From the NCBI RefSeq assembly GCF_000270185.1, contig NC_015516.1, positions 62,001 to 126,000 of the forward strand: a stretch of 64,000 bases of DNA. The letters are read 5' to 3'. The translations under genes were made by a program, and so were the position numbers. Shown piece after piece: positions 8,417 to 17,300 of the stretch (position 1 is the stretch's first letter; every line of letters begins with the position of its first letter). The notes below the pieces were generated by a model. It saw only the letters and a list, made by a program, of their open reading frames with translations, was not told where the DNA came from and made no database searches. The DNA comes from Melissococcus plutonius ATCC 35311. Its GTDB lineage: Bacteria; Bacillota; Bacilli; Lactobacillales; Enterococcaceae.

Positions 8417-8948
8417 GATATTCATTCCTCCTTTTTAATATTTTATCACTGTTTTATACACAAAATAAAAAGCATTCTTTAAAAAACTTGATAATTTTAG
8501 TACAATACTTATATACTGTTAGGTAAATTCAATTGAAAAATTAGCATAGTAACCAATAATGAAATTTATCGATATATGTTTGATAGGAATATACCTAATA
8601 TTCATTGAAAGAAGGAGTTTGTATAAAATTTGGAAATATTTAAAAGCTCATCAGCAAATTATGAAATCGGTATCAAAATTTAATTTGCTATTGTTATAAA
8701 TGTTAAATAAAATAGTGATGACGGTGGATTATTTAATAAAAATCAACATATTAAAATAGGATCCCAGACTAGGATAGAAGATATCCAATGAAAAAGTAGA
8801 AAAATAGGCATGTAGTAACCTTATTTATTTCCATAAAGTAGATTTCTTGTTTTATTTTTATCTAGTTATTCTTATCAAAAAATTATTAGTTAATAAGCTA
8901 AATTTTTTATAAAATTTGTCTTTTTAAACGATACTAGGAGTAGTTTGA
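8417..8948. other. Gap without gene
   Basis: AT-rich with no substantial frame. A well-formed GAAGGAG near 8610 is followed by no usable start codon and a quick stop, which may mark a lost small gene. Confidence 0.4.
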
Positions 8949-9281
8949 ATGAAAAAATACCAGCGAATGATTCGATTTAGTTATATTCTAGAATTTATAT
9001 TTAGTATTTGGTTATATATCAAAGCACCAGCAACCATTGCTGTTCATTTTTCCGGGTCAGGCAAACCGGATGCCTTTGATTCTAAATATTGGCTTTTTTT
9101 ACTACCCGTTTTATTAATTCTTGCAGGTGAAATACTCATCTTTATTGCGAAAAAGAAACGGAAAAAAATCGGATTAGAACAGATACCTACATTTTTGCCG
9201 AATGAATGGACCTATATAACGGTTATGTTTATTTTCTTTATTATTTTTTCATATTTTATTCAACAAGAAATCTTATATTAA
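8949..9281 (+). CDS. DUF1648-type small membrane protein
   Basis: 110 residues, three hydrophobic segments (about 9-25, 50-66, 86-104). The block APATIAVHFSGSGKPDAFDSK followed by a helix starting WLFLLPVLL is the DUF1648 signature found at the start of SdpI-family proteins, where Pro, His and Gly are conserved. Full SdpI proteins are about 200 residues and continue with more helices; this one ends after the first module. A RBS (AGGAG, about 8937) lies before the ATG. It may be a stand-alone DUF1648 protein or the truncated front half of an SdpI homologue. Confidence 0.75.
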   Translation: MKKYQRMIRFSYILEFIFSIWLYIKAPATIAVHFSGSGKPDAFDSKYWLFLLPVLLILAGEILIFIAKKKRKKIGLEQIPTFLPNEWTYITVMFIFFIIFSYFIQQEILY

Positions 9282-9929
9282 ATTAAAAAGTAGGATTACT
9301 TTAAAAATAAAATAGCTGCATTCACCTTAGAAATAATTGAGAATAAATTCTCTTGTCTGATTTTTTCCCAATAAACCTTAAGTAATCGAAATATTTTTTA
9401 TAAAAGCGAAGCTATGTTTATAACAAATTCATTTTTCTGATTAGCTTCTATTAAGATATAGAACTAAAAACATTACAACATGAGTTCATAAAAAGATGAA
9501 AAATGGCGAAGTCATAGTAGCTATTCTTTGTCTTTTTTAGCTATAGTTGATTTTCAGGCAACGCGATAAGTTTCTTGCCAAAATATATAATATAAATGTT
9601 CTACTATAATCATGATTACAAATAGACAATCAAGTAAATATCACTATAAGATATTAGGAATAAAATTTATGTTTCTTTAAATGATCCTAGCAAATAAAAA
9701 CAATTCAAAAATTCACAAAAATAAAATTTTTTGAACAACCATCAGGCTTTTTTATTAAAATTAATAAAGGTAACTTAGAATAAAGAGGAATATTTGTAGC
9801 TTGTAATCAGCAAAATGATTATAAACATTGAGCTAACTATCATTAAATAGTTTGATAGGTTTATAGTGGCATCTGTTAAAAAATTGAAAAAATAATTTCA
9901 GTCCGTTTAAATTTAATATTGCTTTTAAT
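9282..9929. other. Gap without gene
   Basis: AT-rich, frequent stops in all frames, no convincing RNA or relic seen. A T-rich stretch near 9535 and another near 9745 could terminate transcripts but lack clear stems. Confidence 0.4.
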
Positions 9930-10511
9930 TTAAATAGGGGTCAAAATCATTTTTATCACTAGTACAACTAAAAAAGCAATTAAAGAAAGCCAAATAACTT
10001 TTCCCCAAAAATTAAAAGGATTGATGGTGATCCAAATTCCGAATGCTTTGGGAATAAACAGAGGACCATTTTTGTCAGCTACATCTTTATAGTATGTTTG
10101 TACCAGTTTTAAACTGAAATAGAGTAAACAAATAGACATCAGCACAACGAAAATGCCAATATATTTTACAACCATAACGTGTTTACCAAATAATGGAATA
10201 AATAAAATAGGAATGAACATGAGTAGTAAAATAACCATTAAATACAATTGATATTTTTTATTCTCTTTTTCTTTATGGATAAATTCATAATCTTTCTTTA
10301 TTTTTTTCATAAGATCGTCATCTCCTTTTAAGACGTCCAATGAAAAATCAAAATATTGGCTTAACTCTATCAAGGTTGGAACATCTGGATAACTTTTATT
10401 GTTTTCCCAGTTGGAAATACTTTGTCTAGAAATATGAAGCATATCTGCCACTTGTTGTTGTGTCTCTCCCCTTTCCTGCCTTTTTTTCTTTAATACCTTA
10501 GATAACAACAT
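9930..10511 (-). CDS. Xre-family regulator fused to membrane domain
   Basis: 193 residues from the ATG at 10511, which has AAGGAG eight bases upstream; the ATG at 10529 overlaps that RBS. Residues 1-60 are a helix-turn-helix of the Xre/Cro type (QQQVADMLHISRQSISNWENNKSYPDVPTL). After a charged linker come two helices (about 89-106, 112-133) and a final one (about 168-190), with the SdpI-like block IPKAFGIWITINP shared with the protein at 8069. A DNA-binding domain tied to a membrane anchor suggests a one-component membrane sensor. The palindrome at 10608-10626 is a possible autoregulatory site. Confidence 0.85.
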   Translation of the reverse strand: MLLSKVLKKKRQERGETQQQVADMLHISRQSISNWENNKSYPDVPTLIELSQYFDFSLDVLKGDDDLMKKIKKDYEFIHKEKENKKYQLYLMVILLLMFIPILFIPLFGKHVMVVKYIGIFVVLMSICLLYFSLKLVQTYYKDVADKNGPLFIPKAFGIWITINPFNFWGKVIWLSLIAFLVVLVIKMILTPI

Positions 10512-10607
10512 AACCTTTACTCCTTTCATTCATTTTAGCTACTAATAAAATTATACAAATAAAATTTAATTTTAATAGCAAATTATGAAGACATTACTAA
10601 ATTTACG

Positions 10608-10626
10608 ATGCAAATATAATTTGCAT
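10608..10626. promoter_or_regulatory. Palindrome upstream of Xre regulator
   Basis: ATGCAAAT and ATTTGCAT flank three bases, a perfect 8-base dyad about 100 bases upstream of the Xre-membrane gene. A related half site (AGCAAATTATG) lies nearer the gene at about 10577. This is a plausible operator for the Xre protein, from position and symmetry only. Confidence 0.35.
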
Positions 10627-11128
10627 TGCTGTAAAATCAGTGTTTGTAATTTCTTATCTTTTCTATGATATGAATGGTTAATTAGGAGATTATGTCTTAT
10701 ATTGTTCAATATATAGTAATAATTAACAAATAGAGAACACATTATTCATGCTTTCTAAGGAGAGACAATATTTTTTGCAAGTTAGCATGCTCTTATCATC
10801 AATTTTTTAATTTTACTATTTATATAATGAATGTTTTTTGCCTTTTTTCAAAGTTAGGTTGAAAATTTTATCTGTTCAATTTAATTAATTTTTTAAATGA
10901 AAAGGATTTATCTAGAATAGATGGAAAGAAAGACAGGGAATTTAGAAGTTGATATAATGAGTAATTGAAAATTTTAAAATTGATTCAAAAATAGAATTAT
11001 TTATTTGTACTTAAAATATAGTTTATATAGGGATCAATAATGACAAATTAGAAAATAGAAAACTATTTTTAGCATAAATTTGAACTGTAGAAATAGTTAT
11101 TAGATAGAAAGGTCTTTATTTCTATACC
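10627..11128. other. Gap without gene
   Basis: AT-rich intergenic sequence between divergent genes; no coding frame or relic recognised before the promoter at 11129. Confidence 0.4.
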
Positions 11129-11157
11129 TTGACTTTAAAAAGATAAATTTGTATAAT
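11129..11157 (+). promoter_or_regulatory. Consensus promoter of acetyltransferase leader
   Basis: TTGACT (11129-11134) and TATAAT (11152-11157) with 17 bases between them, almost perfect sigma-A consensus. Transcription should start near 11164, giving a leader of about 120 bases that contains a short ORF and a hairpin. Confidence 0.85.
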
Positions 11158-11192
11158 CAGGCATATTCCGTTTTATTACTGGAGTGAATAAA

Positions 11193-11246
11193 ATGAATCG
11201 TCGTTTAAGACTATTAAAAAATGTTATAGTGGCAACAAGCTTCTAA
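11193..11246 (+). CDS. 17-residue leader peptide of acetyltransferase gene
   Basis: The frame MNRRLRLLKNVIVATSF is preceded by GGAG at 11181-11184, eight bases before its ATG. Its final codons and stop form the left arm of the hairpin at 11239-11272. This is the layout of drug-inducible cat and erm leaders, in which a ribosome stalled on the leader opens a stem ahead of the resistance gene. The Ala-Thr-Ser near the end is notable because chloramphenicol arrests ribosomes preferentially after Ala, Ser or Thr. The inducing drug is not known from sequence. Confidence 0.65.
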   Translation: MNRRLRLLKNVIVATSF

Positions 11247-11272
11247 GTCAAACAAGCATTAAACTTAGAAGC
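11239..11272 (+). promoter_or_regulatory. Attenuator hairpin abutting the acetyltransferase RBS
   Basis: GCTTCTAAGT (11239-11248) pairs perfectly with ACTTAGAAGC (11263-11272) across a 14-base loop. The right arm touches the GAGG Shine-Dalgarno (11273-11276), so the stem would block ribosome loading. There is no T run, so the control would be translational. Confidence 0.65.
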
Positions 11273-11284
11273 GAGGAAGAAAGA

Positions 11285-11944
11285 ATGAATAATAAACAAA
11301 ATTTTGAAAAATGGTCAGATATTCTATATTTAAAGGATTTGGTGACAAATCCATTGATAGAAGTAGGAGATTTTTCTTATTACTCTGGCTATTATAGTGA
11401 TCAACCTTTTGAAAATGGTTGTGTACGTTATTTATGGGGAGACCCATTGACAAAGGCTGCCTTTAATCCAACAGTAGAGTTTGGCTGGCAGTTAGATAAA
11501 TTAATCATTGGTAATTATGTTTGTATTGCCAGTGGCGTTACTATTTTAATGGGAGGTAATCATAATCATCATCCAGACTGGATTACTGTTTATCCTTTCA
11601 CAAGTCATATAAAAAATTCTTATGAACCTAAAGGAAATACTGTGATAAAAAGTGACGCTTGGATTGGGATGAATGCAATGATCATGCCAGGTGTGACCAT
11701 TGGAGAAGGTGCAATTGTTGCAGCAGGTTCAATGGTCGTCAAAGATGTAGCACCCTATACAATTGTTGGTGGGAATCCAGCTAAAGTAATCAAACAACGC
11801 TTCACTGATGATGAAATTCATATGCTTTTGGAGTTAAGGTGGTTTGACTGGACTGAAGCTCAAATTGATGCGGCTAAAGACATCTTGATGGGTGGCACTA
11901 TTGATGATTTGTATCATTACTATAAAAGAAATATCTTAAATTAA
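11285..11944 (+). CDS. Vat/CatB-type xenobiotic O-acetyltransferase
   Basis: 219 residues of the hexapeptide-repeat (left-handed beta-helix) acetyltransferase family that uses acetyl-CoA to inactivate streptogramin A (Vat) or chloramphenicol (CatB). N-terminal block VGDFSYYSGYYSDQPFENGCVRYL near residue 27, repeats from about 72 (LIIGNYVCIASGVTILMGG), the catalytic His region GGNHNHHPDW (91-99), the loop YPF, further repeats (IKSDAWIGMNAMIMPGVTIGEG) and the VGGNPAKVIKQRF block near 170. GAGG precedes ATG 11285 by eight bases. Full-length family members are about 210-220 residues. Housekeeping sugar acetyltransferases share the fold, but the N-terminal block and the attenuator-like leader favour a drug-modifying role. 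Confidence 0.88.
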   Translation: MNNKQNFEKWSDILYLKDLVTNPLIEVGDFSYYSGYYSDQPFENGCVRYLWGDPLTKAAFNPTVEFGWQLDKLIIGNYVCIASGVTILMGGNHNHHPDWITVYPFTSHIKNSYEPKGNTVIKSDAWIGMNAMIMPGVTIGEGAIVAAGSMVVKDVAPYTIVGGNPAKVIKQRFTDDEIHMLLELRWFDWTEAQIDAAKDILMGGTIDDLYHYYKRNILN

Positions 11945-11950
11945 ATAAAA

Positions 11951-12003
11951 AAGCATCTCTGGTTGAATTCAAGAAGAATGAATTCAACTGGAGATGTTTT
12001 TTT
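11951..12003 (+). terminator. Terminator of acetyltransferase gene
   Basis: A 17-base stem (11954-11970 with 11980-11996, only two G-U pairs) followed by seven T residues; it starts 10 bases past the stop codon. Confidence 0.9.
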
Positions 12004-12805
12004 ATTTTTTTATCATTACTATTTCGAATACATTCTAATGATAAAAATATTTATTTTATTATCATTTCATTTTACGATTCTATTCTCTGAATTTCCTTAG
12101 TTGTTTAAACAATATTGTTTTCAAACTTCTTAGTAATTTCTTATAGCTTCATTTATATATTGTTATTTCAATATCTATGAAATTTATAGTGAGTGATCAT
12201 CAATGTAGAAATTTCTTATTTGTTCATTCAATCCTTGCTACATGAATGATCAAATTTCTTTTTTGTAGCTTTATAAAATCCAAGTATTGTTTCCTGTTAT
12301 CCTTGCTAGTAAACTGTCCATTTTCTTCTTAAAAGACAGTATATTGATTAATCATTAGTTTATAAAAAATAATGTGACTGAAAAGAGATATAAAAAATAG
12401 ATTTTAGAAAAAAATGAGAATATAAGACGTATCTATTAATGAACCGACTATTGACTATGTTTTGTAAGTCTAAAAATAAAAGCTGATTTGTTAAATGAAT
12501 GGTATCAGAATTAGAAAAAAGCAAATAACTTTGAGAATTGAAATCAAGTATTGAATAAATTAACATTTGAATAAAAATATAGTAAAATAATAAATATATA
12601 ATACGATTAAATAATAATTATTAACTTTAAAATATATTTTTTGTCATATAAGCATAAAATGAAACGCATTAGAGTGAAACCTATGAAAGGGAATCATAAT
12701 CGTTCAGAGAACTGACAATTGGCTAAAAATTTAAGAATATCTGCTATTTAGTTCTATTGAATAAGAAATACATATTGCAGTATTAACAGTAATAAAAAAT
12801 AAAAA
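12004..12805. other. AT-rich region, possible gene debris
   Basis: No intact gene. The minus strand at about 12240-12330 reads as a short protein-like stretch (GQFTSKDNRKQYLDFIKLQK) before stopping, which may be debris of a lost gene. A minus-strand frame at 12360-12566 has no ribosome binding site and is not called. Confidence 0.35.
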
Positions 12806-12967
12806 ATGCTAGAAAATCATAAAACTCGTGGATTAGCTTATTCTAAGTTAGCGTCGTATTATTCTTGTTTTATAGGTGATAGAAATAAATATTTAGATCC
12901 AATTAATCTTACCTACATAGAAACGTTAATAGAAGAACTAAATACAAAGAAAATCATATTTCGATAG
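12806..12967 (+). pseudogene. 53-residue ORF, possible gene fragment
   Basis: Frame beginning MLENHKTRGLAYSKLASYYS and ending in a charged LIEELNTKKIIFR. The composition looks like real protein rather than random AT-rich translation, but there is no ribosome binding site before the ATG and no family is recognised. It may be the remnant of a gene that belonged with the unidentified ORF at 13088. Confidence 0.3.
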
Positions 12968-13087
12968 GTAGTATTTGTTTCAGCTATCATCTATTCAAAT
13001 ATAAAAACGAAAACTAAAAAGTGATTTATAAATTGAATTATTAAATTTAAAAATTTTTTAATAGATAAATTATCGAGGTGACTTACA

Positions 13088-13696
13088 ATAAAAAAAACTG
13101 AACCCTTAGCTAAAAGATGTGTTTTGAACAGGCTATTTTCAATTCAATTCATTGACAAAGAAATAATTGAATGGGTGAATAGAATTGCTCTAAAACAAAA
13201 TAATATTGGACAAATAATAATTTGTAAGCGGTTGTTTAAAGAGGATGTTATTTCATTAAGTTTATCAAGTTTCTATAAAAGATTAAAAAAACAAGATTTT
13301 TTAAAGAAAATTTGGATGAATGGGTTGATACCTAGCAATTTATCTAAAGATAAGATAAAAAAAATAACTAAAGATAAATACAGATGGACTTTATCATTAG
13401 AAAATTGGCAAAAAGAAAAAATCTCTTCAAAAAATTTAATGAATAATAGATCGTTCATTCAATCTACCTGTCCGAATATAGACGAAATATTTTCTTATGA
13501 TGAATTTACTAATAATCATTCAAAAAATGATTGGAATTATAAGTTTAAAACAGTTATTAAAGAAATTGAACAGATAAGGGTCTGTCTCGTTTTAAAAAAC
13601 TATGATTCTAATTTTACTATACGATTAAGTATTATTTATCTTCACATAATTCGTAAAAATGGGAAAAAGATAGAGGATGTATTTTTATTGTTTTGA
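13088..13696 (+). CDS. Unidentified protein, apparent ATA start
   Basis: The open frame has no ATG at its start. A strong GAGGTGA (13075-13081) sits seven bases before an in-frame ATA at 13088, followed by Lys-Lys-Thr-Glu-Pro, exactly where ATG would be expected; the alternative TTG at 13124 has no RBS. Either the gene uses ATA poorly or its start codon was lost by a G-to-A change. The product is about 200 residues, soluble, Lys/Ile/Asn-rich, with Trp residues spread through it. I do not recognise a family. The 53-residue fragment upstream suggests that this was a small accessory locus. Confidence 0.5.
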   Translation: MKKTEPLAKRCVLNRLFSIQFIDKEIIEWVNRIALKQNNIGQIIICKRLFKEDVISLSLSSFYKRLKKQDFLKKIWMNGLIPSNLSKDKIKKITKDKYRWTLSLENWQKEKISSKNLMNNRSFIQSTCPNIDEIFSYDEFTNNHSKNDWNYKFKTVIKEIEQIRVCLVLKNYDSNFTIRLSIIYLHIIRKNGKKIEDVFLLF

Positions 13697-13858
13697 TGAG
13701 CTATAAATGAAACATCTGTTCAAAATTTGTAATTTTACAAAGTTATATTTAATCCTGAATTTTAGTGAAACTAAAGAAAAATTCTTATAGTTGTTTCATT
13801 AATGATGGGAATAGAAGAAATTATTTTACTATTTTATAAAATTTTTGGAGGGAAATAG

Positions 13859-15334
13859 ATGAAGAAGTTATATAAAATTGGTCTCTTTTTTTCAATTCTT
13901 TTCTTTTGTTTGTTAGGAATAGCTGTCAGAGGTGAAGGAACATCAAAACAAATTATTAATGTACCTCAATTATCTGGCGATTATGATACTTTATTGGCAG
14001 ATAATTCTGATCGTGGCTTAAGATTGGAATTAAATATGGATGTTCGCACAGGAAAAAGCTTATGGGGAGATTCAAACATTACGGCTGCACAACAATTAGA
14101 AAATGCAATGAAAAAATACAACACAGATAAACCACAGTTAGCTCAAGTATATCTTTATTTAACCGGTTATAAAGATAAACCTCTAGATGATGCAGCAATT
14201 GAAAATATGAATAAGTATTTTGATCTTTTAGCGAAAAAAGGTATAAAAGCAGTTTTACGATTTGCCTATATTTGGGATGATAGCAATGTTTTAGCACAAG
14301 AACCAAAAACAAACCAGGTTGTCAGTCATATTGATCAATTGGCACCTTGGATTAGTAAACATCGGAATCAGATTACAGTACTACAAGCAGGATTTATTGG
14401 TACTTGGGGAGAATGGGATTCAGGTGCCAGAAGTCGTATGAATGAAAAGCAAATACTAACTACCTTATTAGATAAAACACCAAAAGATCTACAAATTCAA
14501 GTCAGATATTTGAATATTAAAAATAATAATATTGAAAAAAATAGTGAGAATTGGAATCGTGCCGGGTACCATGATGATTTCTTGATTGGTGTTCCCCATG
14601 GTTGGAATACAGCTGGTTCAAATCCTAATAGTGCGGATTGGAAGCAAATGACAGAAGAGTCAAAAAATCTTCTCATCGATGGTGAAATGATTTGGGGATC
14701 GGCCAATGCAACCTATGTTTCAGGAGATGGCATTAATGGATTGTTGATGGCTAAAAGATTGGCAGAACAACATTTTACTTCATTAAGCATTACACATAAT
14801 TATACAGAAGGTGGCAAGGATAAACCTTATTCAATGGTTAATTGGCAATCTGAGTTTGTAAATCAACGAGTATTAGAAAAAAACGGACTACCTTACCAGC
14901 CAGAATGGTTTATCGATCAAAATGGAAATAATATTCCTAGGTCTCTTTTTGAATATATCAAACAATATTTAGGCTATAGAATAGCAGTTGAATCAGGTTC
15001 CTATAATATTAAAAATAATCAATTAAATGTTTCTCTAAAAATGAAGAATTATGGCTTTGCAGCCCCACTCGCTTTAGATGGTGTCTATGTCGTATTGCTG
15101 GATGAAAACAATCATCAAACTGCTCAGAAAGAATTCGTAAGTAAAGACAAGCTCCAATCGATGCAAGATGTGGAACAAACTATAAGTTTTTCTTCAAGTG
15201 AATTGAAGAAAGCGAGTAAAATAGCTGTACATTTGAAGAATAGGCAGAAAGATAAATTGGGAAATCGTTTAAGTAATGATATAACATTTGAAAATGGTTT
15301 TAACATATTGGTAAATAATATTAAAGGTTTATAG
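13859..15334 (+). CDS. Secreted DUF4874/DUF4832-like protein
   Basis: 491 residues. The N-terminus is a signal peptide (MKKLYKIGLFFSILFFCLLGIAV, cleavage near residue 25). The body resembles the DUF4874-DUF4832 pair: RGLRLELNMD near 52, an (alpha/beta)-barrel-like stretch with LAQVYLYLTGY, GIKAVLRFAYIWDD, VLQAGFIGTWGEWDSG (the most conserved block, near 180), and a C-terminal beta-sandwich from about 380. Such proteins look like inactive or uncharacterised glycoside-hydrolase relatives acting outside the cell. GGAGG lies before the ATG. The next gene starts 11 bases later and is also secreted, so they were probably expressed and used together. Confidence 0.8.
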   Translation: MKKLYKIGLFFSILFFCLLGIAVRGEGTSKQIINVPQLSGDYDTLLADNSDRGLRLELNMDVRTGKSLWGDSNITAAQQLENAMKKYNTDKPQLAQVYLYLTGYKDKPLDDAAIENMNKYFDLLAKKGIKAVLRFAYIWDDSNVLAQEPKTNQVVSHIDQLAPWISKHRNQITVLQAGFIGTWGEWDSGARSRMNEKQILTTLLDKTPKDLQIQVRYLNIKNNNIEKNSENWNRAGYHDDFLIGVPHGWNTAGSNPNSADWKQMTEESKNLLIDGEMIWGSANATYVSGDGINGLLMAKRLAEQHFTSLSITHNYTEGGKDKPYSMVNWQSEFVNQRVLEKNGLPYQPEWFIDQNGNNIPRSLFEYIKQYLGYRIAVESGSYNIKNNQLNVSLKMKNYGFAAPLALDGVYVVLLDENNHQTAQKEFVSKDKLQSMQDVEQTISFSSSELKKASKIAVHLKNRQKDKLGNRLSNDITFENGFNILVNNIKGL

Positions 15335-15344
15335 GAGGAAAACG

Positions 15345-16854
15345 ATGAAAAAACTAAGAATACTATTATTTGCGAGTTTAATGACTTGTTTGTTTTTTAT
15401 AGGCGAGCAGGTTTTTGCAGATGAATTGCAACCTTCAATTACTTACCATAATATCCGCTTATTTTCAATTTGATTATGCTAGGTCAGTAGATATGGTAGG
15501 TGTGAAGCTAACAGGTTGGTGGCCGAACCAACAAGGAATTTTTGAGTATAAGATTCAATATCTAGCAGGTGAAGAATGGAAAGATGCAGAGCATTCCTAT
15601 CAGGTAGATTGGTTAGAACAACACAAAGGGCCTGAAACTTTAAATTTGGGTATTTCTGAACCTATACAGGCAAAGAGTTTTAGACTTGTTATAGTAAAAG
15701 CTAATCATGCTTGGAGTGATAAGATCTGTATGCATGAATTTTCACCAACCATTTTGCAAAAGAATAATGATCCAATCCCAAGTTCAATAGATCTGACCAA
15801 TTTGAATTTAATGAATGGAAAACTCAATTATTTAGTAGAGAATCCTAATTCAGCAGATATAGATTTTATGCCAAAAAAGAATTATGATGAAGCTGATACC
15901 TTTATTCAATATAATTATGATGGTCTTGTTTATTTAAATAAAATTCGGTTGATTGGCTGGTTTCCTAAAAATCAAGCCATCAAAAATTTATCGGTAGAAT
16001 ACTATGAAAATGGAAAATGGAAATCCGCCTTACCAGCAACAGAATTACCATGGAAAACGCAATCTGGCTTGCAAAAAGAAGAAGAACTATTTGTTCAATT
16101 AAAACAGGTAGTAATTACTAAAAAATTCCGTATTAAAATCAATAGTGCCTATAAAACTTGGAGTAATAAATTAAATATGCGATTGGTATGCCCCATGGGA
16201 AAAGTGATTAATTCCCAAGCTGAACTATTAAAACGAGTTAAAAATATCGAAACAATTAAAAATTATGGTTTGATTGGAAATAACTATGGTGAATTTCAGC
16301 AGGCAGACGTTGATCAACTAGCAGCATTAGGAGAAAAATTAAAAGGAAAGTTAGATGAAAACCTAACAGCAAACGAATTAGATGTGCTAGTGAAATCAAC
16401 AGATGAACAATTGCTTGCGTTTTATCAGAAAAGAAATCCATTAAATCCAGAAACAACACCACAAGTTTCATTGCAAAATTTATCTACTACATTTGGACAA
16501 AAAGAAAATTTAATTGATCATCAGTTAGCAACAACAAGTGAATTTACTAAAGTTAATGATAACTCAAATGGGATGATTGAGTTTGATTTCAAAAATAAGC
16601 AAATTGATTTACAAGGTATCTTATTAAATTGTGATGCTAATTATCAACCGATGAAAGAAATTGAATTTCAGGCTTATCAAAATGGACAATGGCAAACCAT
16701 TTATCAAGGAAAAGGTACTTGGAGAGACACAGAAGATGTATTTGCTGGAATGAATTTACCAATAGATAAAATTGAAACATCAAAAATTCGCATGATTGTT
16801 AAACAAAAATCTGTTGCAATCAATGAAGTTAGCTTTATTGGAAAAATAAAATAA
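15345..16854 (+). pseudogene. Secreted beta-sandwich (discoidin-like) protein, frameshifted
   Basis: ATG 15345 (RBS AGGAGG) encodes a signal peptide ending VFADELQPS, but the frame stops at 15472. The rest continues in the next frame to 16854, with no start of its own. The second frame has three repeats resembling F5/8-type C (discoidin) domains: MVGVKLTGWWPN...QAKSFRLVIVKANHAWSDK, LNKIRLIGWFPKN...KKFRIKINSAYKTWSNK, and a C-terminal unit ending ETSKIRMIVKQKSVAINEVSFIG. A helical linker lies between units two and three. Sequence is probably missing at the break, since the first repeat lacks its beginning. A secreted carbohydrate-binding partner of the preceding protein is likely. Confidence 0.75.
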
Positions 16855-17300
16855 TTTATTAATTAAACAATAACTATTAATTTCAATTAAAGACAGAAAT
16901 TTATTCATGGAGAACTAGAAAAATAGACGATCTGTTTGAATACTATTCAGTCTAATTTTCTTTATACTTGCTTTTTGGAAAATTCTAAGTAAGAATCCCG
17001 CAAATTTTAATGAACAATTATCTATTAAATACCTGAAACTATAGTTTAGATTAAACGTGGCATTAAAAAAGACCTATCTTGTAAAAATTATTTTATACTT
17101 GTTATTTGGATTTGCTTGATTGGTGAAGTAAGATCGAATTAAGTAAAAGTTTTGCTGATGCAAGATATATCAATCGTTGAAGTAATGTAAAAAGCATTTT
17201 CCAATTTTTTGGAGAATGTTTTTTTGAATTTATTTATGAATAGAATATGAATAATCAAAATTAGATAATTTAAGAAAATAACAGTATTCAACTGGCTTAT
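16855..17300. other. Gap with bidirectional terminator
   Basis: No gene. The hairpin at 17190-17226 lies near the end of the gap; the rest is AT-rich without features. Confidence 0.5.
17190..17226. terminator. Bidirectional terminator between convergent genes
   Basis: CATTTTCCAA / TTGGAGAATG stem with A residues on one side and seven T residues on the other. It serves the convergent transcripts from 15345 (plus) and 17906 (minus). Confidence 0.75.

Noticed and set aside
12360-12566. Minus-strand frame of 68 residues
   Set aside because: No RBS, hydrophobic AT-driven composition, no recognisable family.
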